NCBI GenBank assembly: GCA_022340305.1
Contig: JAJDOF010000074.1
Location: forward strand, 1-52,618
Direction of reading: 5' to 3'
Length of the DNA: 52,618 nucleotides
Origin: Gammaproteobacteria bacterium
GTDB lineage: Bacteria > Pseudomonadota > Gammaproteobacteria > GCA-001735895
Part shown: piece after piece, positions 51,621 through 52,618 of the stretch
Numbering within the stretch: the stretch's first letter is position 1
Layout of the letters: every line of letters begins with the position of its first letter
The notes under the pieces: model-generated
What the model saw: only the letters and a program-made list of their open reading frames with translations
Database searches by the model: none
Told to the model about the DNA's origin: nothing
Position numbers and translations under genes: made by a program

Positions 51621-51722
51621 ATTCAATCCCTAAAACGTATCCAGTCAGCTCACAATTTAACGGTCAAAAACTGGTAAATGCTCGCATTCCGCTGCTCTGC
51701 AGCAATATTCACGCCAAGTTTA

Positions 51723-51736
51723 TGACCATACGGTCA
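51723..51736. promoter_or_regulatory. Putative TetR operator
   Basis: TGACC (51723-51727), ATAC, GGTCA (51732-51736): perfect 5-bp inverted repeat, upstream of the tetR start and downstream of the DMT transporter stop. TetR repressors often bind sites of the type TGACC-N4-GGTCA. Confidence 0.55.
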
Positions 51737-51828
51737 ACAATACAAGTCATTGACCCGGATCCGTGTCACATAAATTCGATAAAGTCAGCATCGAAACCGG
51801 AAACGCCTGCCCGGGTCAGTGGGGACGT

Positions 51829-52618
51829 TTAAACCCGCGCCCGCTGGATGGCTTCGCGGTGAATGATGTATACGCCACTGGCAATAATCAGGAATGCACC
51901 GAAGATGGCGTAAATGTCGGGGATATCGCTCCACACCAGGTAACCGATAATGGCCGACCAGATCAACGCCGTATACTCGAACGGCGCGATTAACGATGGA
52001 GAGGCAATCGCATAAGCCTTGGTGACCGCAAACTGTGCAATGACCCCGAAGAATGCGATACCGACTATCATCAGATATGCTTCGAGTTCGATCGAGTGCC
52101 ACAACCAGTATTGCGGTATCGCGAGCAAGACTGCAAAACCCAGCAAGGTATAGAACAACAAGGTCGTCGTATTCTCACTTTCACCAAGAATACGCGTCAG
52201 GCTCGCGACAATAGCCCAACCGAGCGCCGCGCCCAGCATCATCAAGGCGGGAACCGAAAGTCCGGCAGCCGGGTTGGTGATCAGCAACACGCCGACAAAT
52301 CCCACCGCTATGGCAAGAATCCGGCGGATTCCCACCGTTTCGCCAAGCAATGGCACCGAGATAATCGCCAGAAACAACGGGAAAGAGAAAAACAGCGCCA
52401 CCGCGGTAGCCAACTGCAGGTATTTCAGGCTGGTAAAAAACAAAACCCAGGACAGAATATTGAGGCCGGAGCGCAGTGCCAGCAACCAGGGACGATGCAC
52501 TTTCAACGAAATCGCCTCGCCGGAAAAACCGGTACTCGCGCCTAGCAACACGAGCCCGCACAGGCTGCGTAGAAACAATATCTGCAACACCGCAATCTCG
52601 GCCGACAACCACTTGATG
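51829..52618 (-). CDS. EamA/DMT-family transporter (cut by the window edge)
   Basis: At least 263 codons are visible; the N terminus lies beyond position 52618. Reading the edge gives IKWLSAEIAVLQILFLRSL, which continues the usual DMT first helix, so the apparent start at 52608 is not real. About nine of the ten helices are seen, in two EamA repeats (SWVLFFTSLKYLQLATAVALFFSFPLF and SPSLIAPFEYTALIWSAIIGYLVW). Such proteins export or import metabolites such as amino acids; substrate unknown. Confidence 0.9.
   Translation of the reverse strand, partial: IKWLSAEIAVLQILFLRSLCGLVLLGASTGFSGEAISLKVHRPWLLALRSGLNILSWVLFFTSLKYLQLATAVALFFSFPLFLAIISVPLLGETVGIRRILAIAVGFVGVLLITNPAAGLSVPALMMLGAALGWAIVASLTRILGESENTTTLLFYTLLGFAVLLAIPQYWLWHSIELEAYLMIVGIAFFGVIAQFAVTKAYAIASPSLIAPFEYTALIWSAIIGYLVWSDIPDIYAIFGAFLIIASGVYIIHREAIQRARV

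Overview
The window looks like chromosomal DNA of a GC-rich, free-living, probably aquatic or sediment-dwelling gammaproteobacterium. Supporting this are clear gammaproteobacterial-type housekeeping genes (glnS, an HTH-less birA, coaX, cpdA, yceH, a ybiI-like DksA/TraR zinc-finger gene, an HlyU-family gene, an LpxL-type acyltransferase, tRNA-Thr) mixed with many catabolic and accessory genes. No rRNA, CRISPR array, transposase, integrase or phage gene was found. Genus or order cannot be decided from the sequence alone.

Layout. 1-5.7 kb: a compact arsenic operon on + (arsR-arsD-arsA, then a serine/threonine-dehydratase-like PLP enzyme, a half-length aquaporin and a MalY/PatB-type PLP lyase) with a promoter and operator in front; no arsB, acr3 or arsC is present. 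It abuts the 3' end of tRNA-Thr(UGU) with its own terminator. 6.0-10.1 kb: a tightly overlapping - strand operon of M61 peptidase, birA, coaX and a SPOR protein. 10.2-12.4 kb: a nitroreductase, a 121-bp palindromic repeat, a uronate-dehydrogenase-like gene and a duplicated 117-bp intergenic repeat. 12.4-17.8 kb: glnS, an LpxL-type acyltransferase, an RND/MMPL exporter and a DUF6165 gene on +. 17.9-21.1 kb: a very tight - strand operon (enoyl-CoA hydratase, beta-keto acid cleavage enzyme, histidine phosphatase, PhyH dioxygenase). 21.2-29 kb: + strand genes for a 36-aa membrane protein, RidA, amidase, a YbiI-like protein, a BetI-like regulator, an ArpA/HalD-like Fe/2-oxoglutarate oxygenase, a DUF4124 protein and an antiporter with two RCK modules. 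29-35 kb: an ArsR-type repressor/SRPBCC pair with two palindromic operators, divergent from a four-oxidoreductase operon (molybdopterin enzyme, SDR, aldo-keto reductase, MDR). 35-40.3 kb: a TRAP transporter operon (DctM, DctQ, DctP) with the TatT lipoprotein, an unknown 101-aa protein and a DUF3754/TMEM143-like protein. 40.5-52.6 kb: cpdA, a CueR-like MerR regulator with a divergent cytochrome c, HlyU, pirin/LysR, TPR protein, yceH, MFS transporter, class II aldolase, DUF805 protein, LLM oxidoreductase, alpha/beta hydrolase, TetR regulator and a DMT transporter cut by the window edge.

The best candidate for something undescribed is the arsenic cluster. ArsD and ArsA normally feed As(III)/Sb(III) to an ArsB-type membrane carrier. 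Here the only membrane protein in the operon is a 114-aa protein equal to the first repeat of an aquaporin (one NPA motif), with no room for the second half, flanked by two PLP-dependent elimination enzymes. Also notable are the four-gene PhyH/BKACE operon, the ArpA-like oxygenase under a BetI-like regulator, and the TRAP/TatT operon with its two extra proteins. Functional statements on these are inference from family membership and gene order; no database search was possible.
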